A DNA stretch of 64,000 bases from NCBI RefSeq assembly GCF_964275005.1, contig NC_092694.1:33306967-33370966 (forward strand), in the 5' to 3' direction. Shown here in pieces: positions 10,752 to 22,622 of the stretch. This stretch comes from Diadema setosum. Its lineage: Eukaryota > Echinodermata > Echinoidea > Diadematoida > Diadematidae. Made by a program: the position numbers and the translations under genes. The notes under the pieces were generated by a model, which saw only the letters and a program-made list of their open reading frames with translations, searched no databases and was not told where the DNA came from. Position 1 is the first letter of the stretch; each line of letters starts with the position of its first letter.

Positions 10752-11404
10752 TGTCCCCGCCGAACGAGTTCGAGCAGGGGACTATGAAACGGGCTCCGTA
10801 CGTGTGTGTGTCTGTGTGTCCGTCCGTCTGTCTGTCCGTCCGTCCGTCCGTCTGTGCGTCCGTGTGTGATCAAAATGTTCAGTTTGCTACTTCTCTGTCA
10901 TTTATGAGGCAATTTTGATTCTGTTTGCTTTATATGATAGCACTACATGGGAGATTTGAAACTTCTACACAGAATTTCAGTTGTGACGTTTGACCTTGAC
11001 CTTTGACCTATATTGTACATTTTGCTTCAAAATGCTACTCCTTCGCCATTTCTAACCCGATTTTGATTCCGTTTGCTTTATGTGATGGCACTGGGTGAGG
11101 GCTTCGAAACTTCTACACAGAATTTTGACCTTTGACTTCTTTGACCTTTGACCTTGATTTTTGACCTATATTGTACATTGGCTACAAAATGCTACTCCTT
11201 CGCCATTTCTAACCCGATTTCGATTCTGTTTGCTTTATGTGATGGCACTAGGTGAGGGCTTCAAAACTTCTACACAGAATTTTGACCTTTGACTTCTTTG
11301 ACCTTTGACCTTGATCTTTTTACCTATATTGTACATTTTGCTACTAAATGCTACTTCCGGCGGGGACATATATTACGCACCGCGAATTTCTACTTTTCCT
11401 TGTT
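10752..11404 (+). mobile_element. Array-core element (family ARR), copy 1
   Basis: The fixed head begins tgtccccgccgaacgagttc, followed by a (gtcc)/(gt)-rich stretch, about two 157-bp core units and a fixed end 'ctacttccggcggggaca', then a conserved tail ending 'ccttgtt'. The head and the end of the core form a short inverted repeat (tgtccccgcc/ggcggggaca). Three more copies on the same strand lie at 22623, 25648 and 26642. No protein is encoded. The layout recalls non-autonomous elements with satellite cores known in molluscs and echinoderms; the class is not assigned. Confidence 0.75.
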
Positions 11405-12097
11405 GAATATTTTCTCCGGTTAAGTAAAAATCCGTACACAGATTCGTAAATTGCTCATGAATTGCAAAAGTGTTCAGGGTTATTTTCGATATGTTTGCAT
11501 ATGGTCATGCAGAAAGTTATTACGTAAACATGGTGGACAGGACGACACCACAGGAGCGCCGATTCGGACTAGACTCTATACCAAAGTAAAAGCGTTCAAG
11601 TTTTGGACTGTGATGTTAATGTTTTTCTTTAATGACCCCAAAAAAATAAATAAAAAGCTATTAAAAAACTACTATCCATAGCCATGATTGCTACAGGAAA
11701 GTTTGCTAGAAGTAGGTATTTTATTGTTCACTACAATTTCTATTCCATAGAAGTATTGTAGATTGATTCGAAGTGGAAATATATTTATGAAATAAAAATG
11801 CATGGAAAACGCTTCTTTAGTGTGTATGCAACTATGAGCATACATTAACCTTAATTTTTACTACAAGGCAATTGTCACTACAAGGCACGAGTATGTGTAT
11901 AGACGGCAGGACTGATAATATGACATTGCAAGATATTGAAATTTAAAAGGAGGATTATCATTAATAGTACAATGTAAATCCTTGATCATGCATTATAAGT
12001 ATGGTTTGTTTCGTTGGCCGTCATAGGACGTCAGCGGCAGATCAATGGTCATTAGTACCTTAACACTATGCTTAAAAAAAAAATTTAAAAAAAAATA

Positions 12098-12141
<44 letters not shown>

Positions 12142-13087
12142 GATTGAGAAATGCAAACTCAATGTGTATGTTTATACGACATGACTTGTGTATTCACCTT
12201 GCCATCTTATAAATAGTTTATTTATGCCCCTCCCCGTACCATTCACCCCTCTGTACACTCCCCTCATCCACCTTATAGTCTTTATAGTCTGTAAATGGCC
12301 ACTAGAAGCAATATTCGCTTTTTAAGTGTACTGAAAGTTAGAAGGCATGGATTTTCTGAATTGTATACATGAATTTTAAAGATTGTCCTTTATGCCATCC
12401 CAGAATTTTTACCCTCCTTATATAATAATAATCATAATAATTTCAATAGGGTTAATACCATAATCTGGGGAAACAGGTACATTACCAAAACTTTTGAAAC
12501 TCAAATAATAGCGGTTCGCATGGTTGATCAAAGGCTGTTCCAATAACAATAATTTCCCAAAAATATTTTCACCATCTTTGATTGAGATAGTCAGGAACAT
12601 AACTGCTCCACGCGATGATCCAAAAAATTCAGTCTCCCCTTAAATGAAACCCAACATACATTTCTTCGTGCAATTTTAGAATAGCTTATCACGGAATCTC
12701 CTGCAAAAGTTTACATTTAGATATAAATTGAGAATACATTTCCTTTCTACATACAACACTTCATATTATTAACTTTTGTACTATCAACTGTCCTCTCTAT
12801 TGAGTGTCATGTTCACATACCTCTCTTCTTTTTTTCTACGTCTTTTTTTCTTCTTATTTTTGTTGTGTCCTGACTAAGGACTTTGTTCCCTTTTTCTACA
12901 ATATTTCGCCTGTTATGTATGTATGCATTAATCTCATTTGCGTGAACACACAGTGTATGTGTTGTTGTGTTCGTCACAATATTTTCTGGGTATAATGGTT
13001 GAGTAAATTCATAGTGTCTGTGTTGTAACATCGATATCTCATTTTACATTTGTATTTCTCTCTTATATTGAAACAAGGACTGTTTAC
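11405..13087. other. No gene seen; spacer with (TA)n near 12095-12138
   Basis: AT-rich sequence with poly-A runs and a TA dinucleotide tract. The open frames are short and lack coding character. Confidence 0.45.
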
Positions 13088-13330
13088 AATTGAAGAGTTT
13101 GTAAGATAAGTCCATATTTGCCAAATGGAGATATTTGCGATTAAAGGTCAAGAAAAATAAAGAGAATAAGAAGAAATTTCTTGCTTCTTTTGACCATAAC
13201 TTCAAAAATGTACCTTTATATAGTGACCAATATATCATTTAAAATGTATTATTTTGTACTTAATGACAGAGATCTTACTTCAAAATCTTCAAAAATGGAC
13301 TTATCGGTTTTTGCAAACAAATTCTTCAAT
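13088..13330. mobile_element. Foldback MITE (family M5), copy 1
   Basis: The ends are gaagagtttgtaagataagt and an inverted 'acttatcggtttttgcaaac...ttc'. The interior (tccatatttgccaaatggag, ttttgaccataacttcaaaa) is shared with copies at 31921-32178 and 58741-59003. Confidence 0.75.
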
Positions 13331-13734
13331 TATGCCATTTAGTTAACAAAATATGCTCCAGCTGTAAATAGAAAAATTTGAACAAATACGTTATTTGCCT
13401 ATTATTAAATTATCGAGTGATGGATAAACATTGTCTCTTTTTAAGGATATAATCAAGCTCAAACAACAATAATTGTATTGAAATACAATGTAGTGTTGAA
13501 AACGACAACAGAAGCGCATGGTAATGTTATTCCATGGTCTCTTTATAATGTCTAACCATATGTTTTTAATGGGCCTAACATCAAACCAGGACTTTCATTA
13601 ATCCCCCTCCCCCTCTTAGCGTTAGCACCTCTTTTCATATCTCATCCCTCTTTGTGTGTAAATCCTAGAAAACAGATTTCTATCCTTTTTGTCTCGAAAA
13701 ATTAGCTGTCATTCCATCATAGATGTTTAAAGAA

Positions 13735-14105
13735 ATGACATAGTTTCGTTTCTGTTGAGATAGAGATTCAGGTCTTAACATTTCGCGAGATAATTAGAAA
13801 CCTCTTATGAAACATTAAAGAGCATACAATTCTATGACTAATTTAAAATTCATTGGAATAAGTTTGATTTTAAACTCTGATATATCAAGAAACAAAGTCA
13901 TACAAAATTGTCATGGCAAAAGGTGGGTTCAACCTTTTATTGGGACCTCTTTGTTTTGGATATCTCAGCTATTTAAAAACCGTTTTTTTTATCAAAACTT
14001 TGAATTCATCTTAGAACTGTATGCTCTTAAATATGTCATAAAAAGGATTTCTAATTATCTCGCAAAAAGATAAAACCTGAATCCCCATCTCAACTGAAAA
14101 TATGC
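13735..14105. mobile_element. Diverged member of MITE family M1
   Basis: It has a symmetrical layout like 53452-53846: 'tctcgcaaaaagata' and 'tttcgcgagata' blocks at the two ends, 'gagcataca'/'gtatgctct' blocks inside, and a central 'gtgggttcaacc...gggacc' hairpin. Confidence 0.5.
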
Positions 14106-14479
14106 CCCCTCCCCTCTTCACGGCCCCTGACACATAAATCAAGCCATAGAAAAGATAATGCAACAATTCACTGTACATTGTATATCTAAAATCATAAATT
14201 GAATCTGCTCGTATTGTTTGCTCTTATTGGAAAAAATACGTTTACCAAAATTGTTCTTATTGTTGTATTTTCATTTGAATATTATCCAAATTCTCCAAAG
14301 CACGAAACGAATTGTTATTAAAAATTTACACTGAACATTTATTATTTTGTTGCTTATTTCTTTTCATTTCTCAGTTTTTCCAGAAGATATAACACACTAC
14401 AACCTAGTTTGTCAATTATAAAAACATATAATATCCGTGAATGTAACATCTGTGATAATGGCGTCGACTTCCATTTATA

Positions 14480-14566
14480 AAAATAATAATAATAATAATG
14501 ATACCAATAATAATAATAATAATAATGATAATAATAATAATAATGATACCAATAATAATAATAATG

Positions 14567-14603
<37 letters not shown>

Positions 14604-14606
14604 TGA
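14480..14606 (+). repeat. (AAT)n microsatellite with interruptions
   Basis: A long trinucleotide tract with gat/acc interruptions. It creates spurious poly-Asn and poly-Tyr open frames on the two strands. Confidence 0.95.
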
Positions 14607-14929
14607 CAACAATATACGGATAATACCAACATTATAATCATGTCAAACGAAAAAGAACTGGCACCATTCCTGGAATCTTGATCTTCGGTGCCCCTATAAA
14701 AATACAGTATTTTCGTCTTGTTTTTTTTTTTCTATTTTTGTTACAAATCTCATGTGAAGCACTGATCCCAACACCAGCAAAAGGATCAAGTGCGGTGACT
14801 GCTTAAAGTTCTTCTCTACAACAACCATGCGAGTTTATCTAAATAACACAATGTATCACAACCTCGTTGAGAACAGGAAACGGTTCCGTTTGACGATACA
14901 GATGCCCACGGTAAAGTGGGGTTCCCACT

Positions 14930-15200
14930 ATCACGATTGGCGCCACGATTGAAATCGTGGTCTTTATCGTGAACTGCAATCGCGGTGATCTTATAAGATC
15001 GTATCAGATTGTGTCAGATCTTGAGGTCAATCGTAGCAATCGCGTTAATCGTAGAAAATTTTTGAACGGTTCAAAATTTTCTACGATTAACACGATTCAT
15101 TTTTGATCGTGATCATCGCATCAGATTGTCTTGGATCGTATCACAACGCAGCAAATTTTAACTTATCGTGCTCCTTAATCGTGTGAATCGGGATCGACTT
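14930..15200. mobile_element. 'atcgtg'-rich foldback repeat with strong central hairpin
   Basis: Blocks of cacgatt, atcgtg and gatcgtatca recur in both orientations. At 15042-15094 two arms (gttaatcgtagaaaattttt and its complement) form a near-perfect hairpin with a loop of a few bases. Confidence 0.55.
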
Positions 15201-16260
15201 TTTCACCTTCCTTGTGCTAATTTCTTTTTTCACATTCTTATTTTGCCCTTATTTTACCTGCAAATCGTATATATTTTGTATTCCGCGAGGTTGAATAAGG
15301 GAGGGCTGGCACAATGAAATATAGAATAACGACATCACTGAAACATCCACCAGAAGTAGAGTGTTTCATATACCCCACAAAGTAACTTTTGTGACTTTTG
15401 AAAAGTGACCATTGTCATGGATATAGGTCACTCGTGCATGACTATAAAGATCACTGTCATTATTTCTCACAAAGAAGTTAGTCAATAAGTGTAGCAATAC
15501 CCCTGCGAAATAAGTTTGCTTTTTTTTTAATTATTATAGGGGAGTTACCTTTCTGTTGTGTGTGTATATCTGTTTTGTTAAACACTGTTAAGTATAAAAA
15601 CAATAAATCAAACCAAACCAACCAAACTTTCAATACCCCATGAGATAACGACATTTTGAAATAGAATTGCATATGATGCGAATATGAAATCAAACACACA
15701 AGTTATACTATCAGTTCAGCCAACTTTCTTATATTTAGCGTATATAACACATAGGAAGGTGAAAACATTTCGTCTTGATCTTTTTTTTTTCTGAGGAAGG
15801 GGGGGGGGAATGCTCTGATCTTGTGGATTCGGGCATTTTTTTTTGGGGGGGGGGGGGGAGGGGGAGGGGAAGAGTGAGCAGGTCGATTCAATAATTTATT
15901 TCTTAAGGTTGAATTACTGGAGGGACTATATCTGAGGTTTTGACTGGCCTTGCTGATGCTTTCTCTCTGATGATAACGTAATTGTCATTCTCAATACTGC
16001 AAAGGTATGGCTGTATGGCTGCTTTTGAGTGCATGTACGTATATAGGTTGCCTAGATTTAGTGGAGAAGTTTCTAAAACTAGACAAGGAACTGCGGATCG
16101 CGGCTGGTAGCGCTGATTAACTACACCACGTGGCAAAGCCAAATAATAAGTTGGTTTTTTTTAATAACTATACGACCAGTTTCAACATGACGCAGCAGTG
16201 TCAAGAGATGGCAGTGTCAGCAGCTCACTTAATCAGCCCAAGTCACTGAAGAGTTTGACA
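15201..16260. other. No gene seen; poly-G tracts near 15795-15870
   Basis: AT-rich spacer with G runs on the plus strand (ggggggggga, repeated). No exon or known repeat was recognised. Confidence 0.4.
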
Positions 16261-16265
16261 CTACG

Positions 16266-16790
16266 GCCCGAATTCACGAAGGTAGTACAATCTTGTCCAT
16301 GGTTTAAACCATGGACAAAGAACATGGGGCGCCAAGTGTCGCATGGAACATTTCGTTACGAAATCAACGAACGTTACAAAATCATCATTTCGTCGACGAA
16401 CATGACTGATTTCGAAACGAAATATTCCATGCGACACTTGGCGCCCCATGGTCTTTGTTCATGGTTTAAACCATGGACAAGTTTGTATTATACGGGTGCT
16501 GTTCGTTATTCCGAAGGTTCGTTATTCCGAAGGGTCATTAATCCGAAACTCTCAAATTCCCTATACCTAGATGTTCGTTAATCCGAAAATGAAAAAGGGT
16601 TTGTTAATCCGAACATTTGTGGCGTTATTCCGAAGGTTCGTTATTCCGAAGATTCGTTAATCTGAAAATGAAATTCGGAACATTGAACCTTCGGAATAAC
16701 GAATCTTCGGATTAAAGAGCCTTCGGAATAACGAACCTTCGGCATAACGAGCTGTAACCGTATTATACCACCTTCGTGAATTCAGCTAGG
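16266..16790. mobile_element. MITE with palindromic core, host of a second insertion
   Basis: The outer inverted repeat is gaattcacgaaggt(a/g)gtac near 16270 and its complement near 16768-16786. Inside is a palindrome with gtccatggtttaaaccatgg and ggcgccaagtgtcgcatgga arms. It is split at 16494-16759 by the element listed next. Confidence 0.7.
16494..16759. mobile_element. 266-bp 'ttccgaaggttcg' foldback element with 9-bp TSD
   Basis: It is flanked by the identical 9-mer gtattatac at 16485-16493 and 16760-16768. The termini are inverted (GGGTGCTGTTCGTTATTCCG against GGTTACAGCTCGTTATGCCG), and the interior repeats gttattccgaaggttcg in both orientations. A 9-bp duplication fits Mutator-like elements, but no transposase is present. 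Confidence 0.8.
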
Positions 16791-17149
16791 CCAAGATGAA
16801 CAAGGCTCACGAGTTCGACGTCAAGTAAAAAAAAAAAAAAATTAAAAAAGCCCACGAGTAAATGTTACAGCCCTATACCGTCAACATCAACGGTCTACCA
16901 CTTCGACACTGATACGCAAGTAAAAGCAAAATGACTTTGCCACTAAAGGCTACCCAAAAATGGCCCACGAGTCCGACACTACACACACGCACACACACAA
17001 AGGCTCACAAGGTCAGCACTAAGCTGATAAAGCCCATGAGTTCGACGGGGTGAACAGCGCAATCATCAATCCGTGAAACCCCCAACGTGCGTAGTGCATA
17101 GGGTATCCCAACAATGGCATAATTTACAAGGAAGCAGTAAGCAAGGGCG

Positions 17150-17290
17150 CCGGAAGCCGGAAGCGGGGGGGGGGGGGGGGGGGGCAGGGGTGGCACTTGC
17201 CCCCCCCCCCAACAAAATGTTGGGGGGGGGGGGCAAAACGAATTTTTGCCCCCCCCCCCCCCCCAAAGTGCCCCCCTGTAACAAATAATT
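17150..17290. repeat. Alternating G-run/C-run segment
   Basis: Runs of about ten to twenty G and C alternate with 'aacaaaatgttgg' and 'gcaaaacgaatttttgcc' hairpins. The short tracts could fold as quadruplexes or hairpins, and exact run lengths are prone to sequencing error. Confidence 0.7.
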
Positions 17291-17702
17291 AATCACTGAT
17301 TTAAAGACCAAAATGAACAATAAAGGCATATTTCTTGTCTAAATGTTGTAATTTCATAACTGAAAATGCAAAATTTTTCGCCCCTAACGGGGCGAAAATT
17401 ATAATACACTAACAACATACATAATTGTATCTATACACTAATAGTAACTTATGAGTAAATTTAGTGTATAGATGGTAGCCTCGTGTCCTCGAGTGTGCCC
17501 GCTGAAACATACCTTTAGTAAACCTTACACATTTCATTTTCTTCTTTGCTTTCTAGCATATAAGAATATTTTTTATTGTTCGAACGATGCCATCACGTTT
17601 AAGCTTTTAATGAGTACATTTCAGATAAATTGCAAAGTAAAAGTGGCTCGCTCGTTCTGCCCGTACTTATAGTAAAATGAAAAGTTTTCATAAGTTATTA
17701 TC

Positions 17703-18545
17703 ATAGCCCTTCGCAGTGATTTCTTTTACTATGTTTGATTCCTCAGAAATTTAATTTAAAATGCTCTATAAAAGCGACTTTTATACTCTGTTTTTACAAA
17801 AAGTCCCTACCGTGGGAGGGGGTATCCCCCTCCCACACCCTCCCCGCTCGGTCGCTTCGCTCCCTCGACGAGGATCTCACACCATCACTATTATACCCCC
17901 GTATGTTTAAGATCATAGTCCTTCCAACTGATTTTCTTCAATATGTTAATTCCCTAGAAATTTGCTTTTAAATGTTCTATAAACGCGACTTTTATGCTCT
18001 GTTTTTACAAAAAGTCCCTACCGTGGGAGGGGGTATCCCCCTCCCACACCCTCCCCCCGCTCGGTCGCTTCGCTTCCTCGCCGAGGATCTCGCACCATCA
18101 CATTATTAATGTACTCCCGTATGTTATGATCATAGTCCTTCCAACTGATTTTTTCAATATTATGTTAATTCCCTAGAAATTTGCTTTAGATTCTCTATAA
18201 ACGCGACTTTTACACTCTGTTTTTACAAAAAGTCCCTACCGTGGGAGGGGGGGGGGGTACCCCATCCCTACCACCCTCCCCCCGCTCGGTCGCTTTGCTC
18301 CCTCGCCGACGATCTCACACAATCACATTATTATGTACAGTGTACTCCCGTATGTAATAATGAGTCCTTCGCACTGATTATTTTTCACTATGTTTAATTC
18401 CTTAGAAATTTGCTTTTAAGTGGTCTATAAACGCGACTTTTGTACCCTGTTTTACAAAAGCTCCCTCCAGTGGAGGGGGGGGGGGTATCCCCCTTTCCAC
18501 ATCCGCTCCCGCGCCGTGGATCTCATATCGTCCCCGTTGAGATTT
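17703..18545 (+). repeat. Four-unit tandem repeat, units about 210-230 bp
   Basis: Units begin near 17703, 17913, 18131 and 18359. Each contains 'tataaa(a/c)gcgacttt', a 'ccctaccgtgggaggggg' hairpin and, in the first three, 'ctcggtcgctt'. The fourth unit is the most diverged. Confidence 0.8.
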
Positions 18546-18737
18546 TGCCCCCCCCCCACCCCCCCCCCCAAAAAAAAAAATAAAAATAAAAAAAACAAAA
18601 ACAGAAGTGTTCCGGCACGCTTGGCAGTAAGTGATGGTAGATGGAGATTTGTTACTCTTGCGGGCGCTGGGATGTTACCATGACCTCAAGCAGTTGCCCT
18701 CCCACCCACCAAGACCTTTTCAAGACTTTTTTTTTTT

Positions 18738-18769
<32 letters not shown>

Positions 18770-18849
18770 CGTGTGTATGGCAAAGTGTCCCGGGGAAGAT
18801 CTTTTGTCAGCTTGATATCTTTGACATGTATGTACTCTTAGTATTTTTT

Positions 18850-19860
18850 TTTTTTTCTGACCAGCTTTGGTCCATGGGCTTCAGGGGCTTCGCGGGCGAT
18901 TTGGCAGCACTTTTCCCGACCAGATACATTATTTGGTCAGGTTTTATATAATTTTCTATTATGTATTTCTTCTGTCCAAATTTGGTCCATTGGCTCCAGG
19001 ATATTTTAGGGGTCCCGGCCAGTGGGACTGCCTGGCAGCCCCTTTCCCGAACAGATATTTTGTCATTTCTTTGTGTGTGTGTGTGTGTGTGTGTGTGGAT
19101 ATATTATACCTTCATCAGGTACACCCATATTACCTTCTTCTCACTAAGTTTAGTCCATGGGAACCATGGGGCAAGTCAATTAAATTTAGTCATTTTAGTC
19201 ATTCAGTTTAGTCATTACATGGGGGTTAAATTCGCCCGCCGGTCAAAAACTAGCACGTGAACCCCCATTTCTTATTGTTCTTCTGGAATAAGTAGCATTC
19301 TCCTACAACTCGGTCAAGTTTCGTGAAAATGACATGGGTTTTGAAAGTACAGCGTGAGATTTATGAACGCACCCTGCCAGGGCATCCCTGCATAGGTTCC
19401 TGATCAGATTTTGGGGACTTACGATGATATATGTCGCATGGGGGCGCTGCTAGCACAAAAACGAGCACACGCACCCCCACTTGTTATTGTTTTTTCTGGA
19501 AATAGTAAGCCTTCTTCTACAATTTGGTCAAGTTTCGTGAAAATGACATGGGTTTTGAATGTACAGCATAAGTTTCATGAACCTTGTCCTTTAGCTCACC
19601 CCTAACAGAAAACGTCGATGAGAAGGATTTGAGAGATTTCCGTGTTTTCTGCCGCGTGAGGGCGCTGCTTGCTCAAGAAAGAGAGTGTAAACCCTAATTT
19701 TAAAACCTATACCTCGTTTTGAGTACCTTTTTCTGCAATTCTTGCAAATTTGGAGAATTTGGATTTTGAAAGAGTTATGGGGATTTAAGTTTGTCATTGC
19801 AGATTTTGTTGCCAATCATGGTCTTGATCCCGTAACGCTATAGGCCCTATCATTTTCGTA
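18850..19860 (+). repeat. Diverged short tandem units with (GT)n
   Basis: Three units around 'tttggtccatgggc' occur near 18865, 18981 and 19148. They are followed by three units around 'gtcaagtttcgtgaaaatga' and 'gggcgctgct' near 19223, 19435 and 19656. (GT)n tracts lie at about 18739-18762 and 19071-19097. Confidence 0.6.
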
Positions 19861-20038
19861 CAGGACGGCAGATTAATCATATTCTTCAAAGTCCCGTAGA
19901 AGAAAAGCAAGCACATGAACCAATGGTTTTATCTACATATTTGGGTTTCGCATGTGTCAAAGTTATGGTATGGAAAGTTTGAAGAAAATGACTTCACTTT
20001 AACTGAGGAACGTCCTTAAGTGTTGGGAATATGCACCA

Positions 20039-20185
20039 GGGCCCCGTTTCATAAAACTTGTTATCAGTGACAACTGCCTCACTTTTATGACAAATTTGCA
20101 CTTAGCCAATCAGCTGCGAGGATTTCAGTAGCTTATTACAGCTATGACAACTTGTCACTGATAACAAGTTTTATGAAACGGGCCC
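20039..20185. mobile_element. 147-bp MITE with ~40-base TIRs
   Basis: The ends are cccgtttcataaaacttgtt and the complementary aacaagttttatgaaacggg. The arms continue through 'atcagtgacaa'. The terminal text resembles the 8988-9175 element (cccgttgcataaaact), suggesting a broader family. Confidence 0.8.
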
Positions 20186-20220
20186 AGATGGCATCATTAG
20201 GAGCTAATACTGTAATTACA

Positions 20221-20221
<1 letters not shown>

Positions 20222-20298
<77 letters not shown>

Positions 20299-20299
20299 A
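20222..20299 (+). repeat. (CAA)n microsatellite
   Basis: About 26 uninterrupted CAA units. It gives an artefactual poly-Gln frame. Confidence 0.95.
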
Positions 20300-20328
20300 G
20301 CTCCCTACCATGGGAGGGGGATCGGGAC

Positions 20329-20564
20329 GCGTTTTTTTTTTTTTAAGACGGCACAGATTGGGGCATGGCGCGTGTTAAACCTATGGGAAAAACGTTGGGT
20401 TAGGGTTTATGGTTAGGGTTAGGGTTGGGGTCAGGGTTAGGGTTAGGGTTAGGGTTAGGGTTAGGGTTAGGGTTTGATGGTTAGGGTTAGGATTAGGAAT
20501 AGGGTTAGGTTTAGGGATAGGGTCCCCAATCTGTGCCGTCTAAAAAAAAAAAAAAAAAACACGC
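20329..20564. mobile_element. 236-bp TIR element carrying TTAGGG repeats
   Basis: The identical 9-mer gatcgggac flanks it at 20320-20328 and 20565-20573. The termini are inverted repeats: gcg(t)n then aagacggcacagattgggg on the left, and its complement ending (a)n cacgc on the right. The centre (about 20396-20522) is ttaggg telomere-type repeats with variants. No coding capacity. Confidence 0.8.
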
Positions 20565-20573
20565 GATCGGGAC

Positions 20574-22622
20574 GCCCCCTAATTAGCGCGCGCATGCGCG
20601 CGAGCGCCGAGACGCCGATCAGAGTCGAAAATCTCACTCATAAAAATTTTTTGAACTTGGCATCACTAGCAGGGGTCAGGCTGACATGCACTTTTTTAAT
20701 GATTAGAATAGCCCCAAAGTCTTCATGAAGGGTCAACCATTTTCGGGCTATAATAGTGGGGTAAAGTGAGTGTCATAGTAGTCGTCGCTCTAACGTTAGT
20801 GGTGTGCAAATGATGACCTGTGATTTATGCAGTGTGAATGGTAGGAGCCTACGGATGGCTATTGTAAATCATCACTCAGCCTGTGCAAGAACGGCCAGTG
20901 GCATGCCAATGGAGAGCGCTGAATGGTAAGTAAAACTGATGCAATGCGAAAAGTTAAAGCTTCAGTGGTGCATGAACTGAACTTTAGACATTAGACCATG
21001 ACCAGGCAGTGATAATTTGAGTTGCCGGTATTGTCAAGGGTATAGCCTGCAGTGAACAAGGGACCCGTGTGCTACTGAACTGAAGGGTATACTCGTATCA
21101 TTGATAGCATAGTCCGCGCGATTGGTCTGCTGTAACTATACACAGCCCGGCCCAGTCGCTGTGTATTCGCACAGCGTATTAACAGCGTCTCGTCGGGCTA
21201 GGCCTCGGTCTGCTGGTAAACCAATGAATGGTATGTGGATTGAGTGGATTGAATGCGATGCTAAATGGTAAACCAAATAGCATGTTGAGTCGCATGCTGA
21301 AGGGTAAACCAATGGTAATCTGAGTGGATACTATTATTCCAGTGTCGTACTTGACGGTATTAGTTAAAGCTAAATGTTATTTTGTGAAGCCAGGGTAAAT
21401 AGATTGACAATGGTCGATGGTCGATGGTAATTTGAATAGTGAAAAATCAATTTGATTGGTACCATTTCATTTACCATTCATTGTCTAAATAAGATATTCC
21501 AATTGTTTAAATTAGTTTGGTAGTGGTTTTGAATGATAAATTCTGCATCGTAATTCTACCTTCCAAGCTGAATTTATGGGGCCTGCTTTGTTTTCCAAAG
21601 CTGAACTTACAAAATTGAATTACCTGTAGTCGGTAGTTCTGGTAATAAACCAATCAATGGTGGATGATAAGCCCGTGGTACGCAGGTGGATGTGGAAGAG
21701 GATGAATGGTAAATTCTAAATAGTAACTGAGTGACAACATCAATCATTTATTCACCATTCAATATCGTGCAAATAAGCACAAGTATAAGCTTGAATTGTC
21801 TTGAATGGCTAGTTCTGAATGGTAAATGAATGGTGCTGTAACATAAATGGTTCAGATATTGTAAGTGGTGATCATTACATATAACAGTACCAGGTACAGA
21901 AATCTCGGAACAGCCAAAGTCTATCCATTCTTCTTCTTCATTTGAATGCTTTAAAACTATTTCTGAAAATGGTGTTGTGAAAGTTATGTGCCATATTCAC
22001 CAACAATGCAGTGTTGATTCAATCCCAACATCGATGCTAAAGAAATGTTTCCCTGGCCTTGATTGGTCCGTGCAATTACAAATATATATAATCTATGAAT
22101 CATTTGAAATTGGTTGTTTCCTTTGCAGTTTAACTAAGCCGATATTTTAACCGACATTTATGCCACAGCTGATGAACTTGAGTATCCCAATTGTTTGAGG
22201 GAATTACTTTGAATCTACACTTTACAATAGAAAGCTTGGCTCAAAAAGCTAGGACTATTTTGTTTTTCCAAACAGAGGAACCAAATTTGCACAAACGTTT
22301 ACATAATCTCTTCTTTTGAAATAAAATTAGCAACATTAATATCTTAAAATCTCCTTTGAAAACCCATCTTTTTGCAGTCTAAACAAACATTAAACTGTGT
22401 ACCGGTACCATTGAACATTGTACATTCATTTGTTTTCTCAAGGCGTGGCAACGTTGCTGTCTCAGAATAAAGTGGGACACAGGGGATTACACCGTGACAC
22501 ATAAAGAGTTAAGCGCATGATTATTAACTATGTGTTGTGGGCGTTATTGGCATTATGTATTATTATTGTTCGTCTTACTATTATCAGATTATCATCATCA
22601 TCACTATCATTATTATCGTTAT
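20574..22622. other. No gene seen; degenerate 'aatggtaa' repeats
   Basis: Between about 21200 and 21850, and again near 23900, short blocks such as 'ggtaaaccaatg' and 'gaatggtaa' recur irregularly. No exon was recognised. Confidence 0.4.

Noticed and set aside
10752..10790. 'gagttcgagcaggg' as a tRNA B-box or SINE head
   Set aside because: Only part of the GGTTCGANTCC consensus matches and no A-box or cloverleaf is present; it is the fixed head of the ARR element.
14354..14641. Poly-Tyr and poly-Asn open frames on both strands
   Set aside because: They are produced entirely by the (AAT)n microsatellite.
16198..16581. 127-codon open frame
   Set aside because: It is created by the palindromic MITE core, which gives similar frames on both strands.
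20396..20522. True chromosome end or fusion point at the TTAGGG tract
   Set aside because: The tract is short, variant-rich and enclosed by inverted repeats with a 9-bp target duplication, so insertion of an element explains it better.
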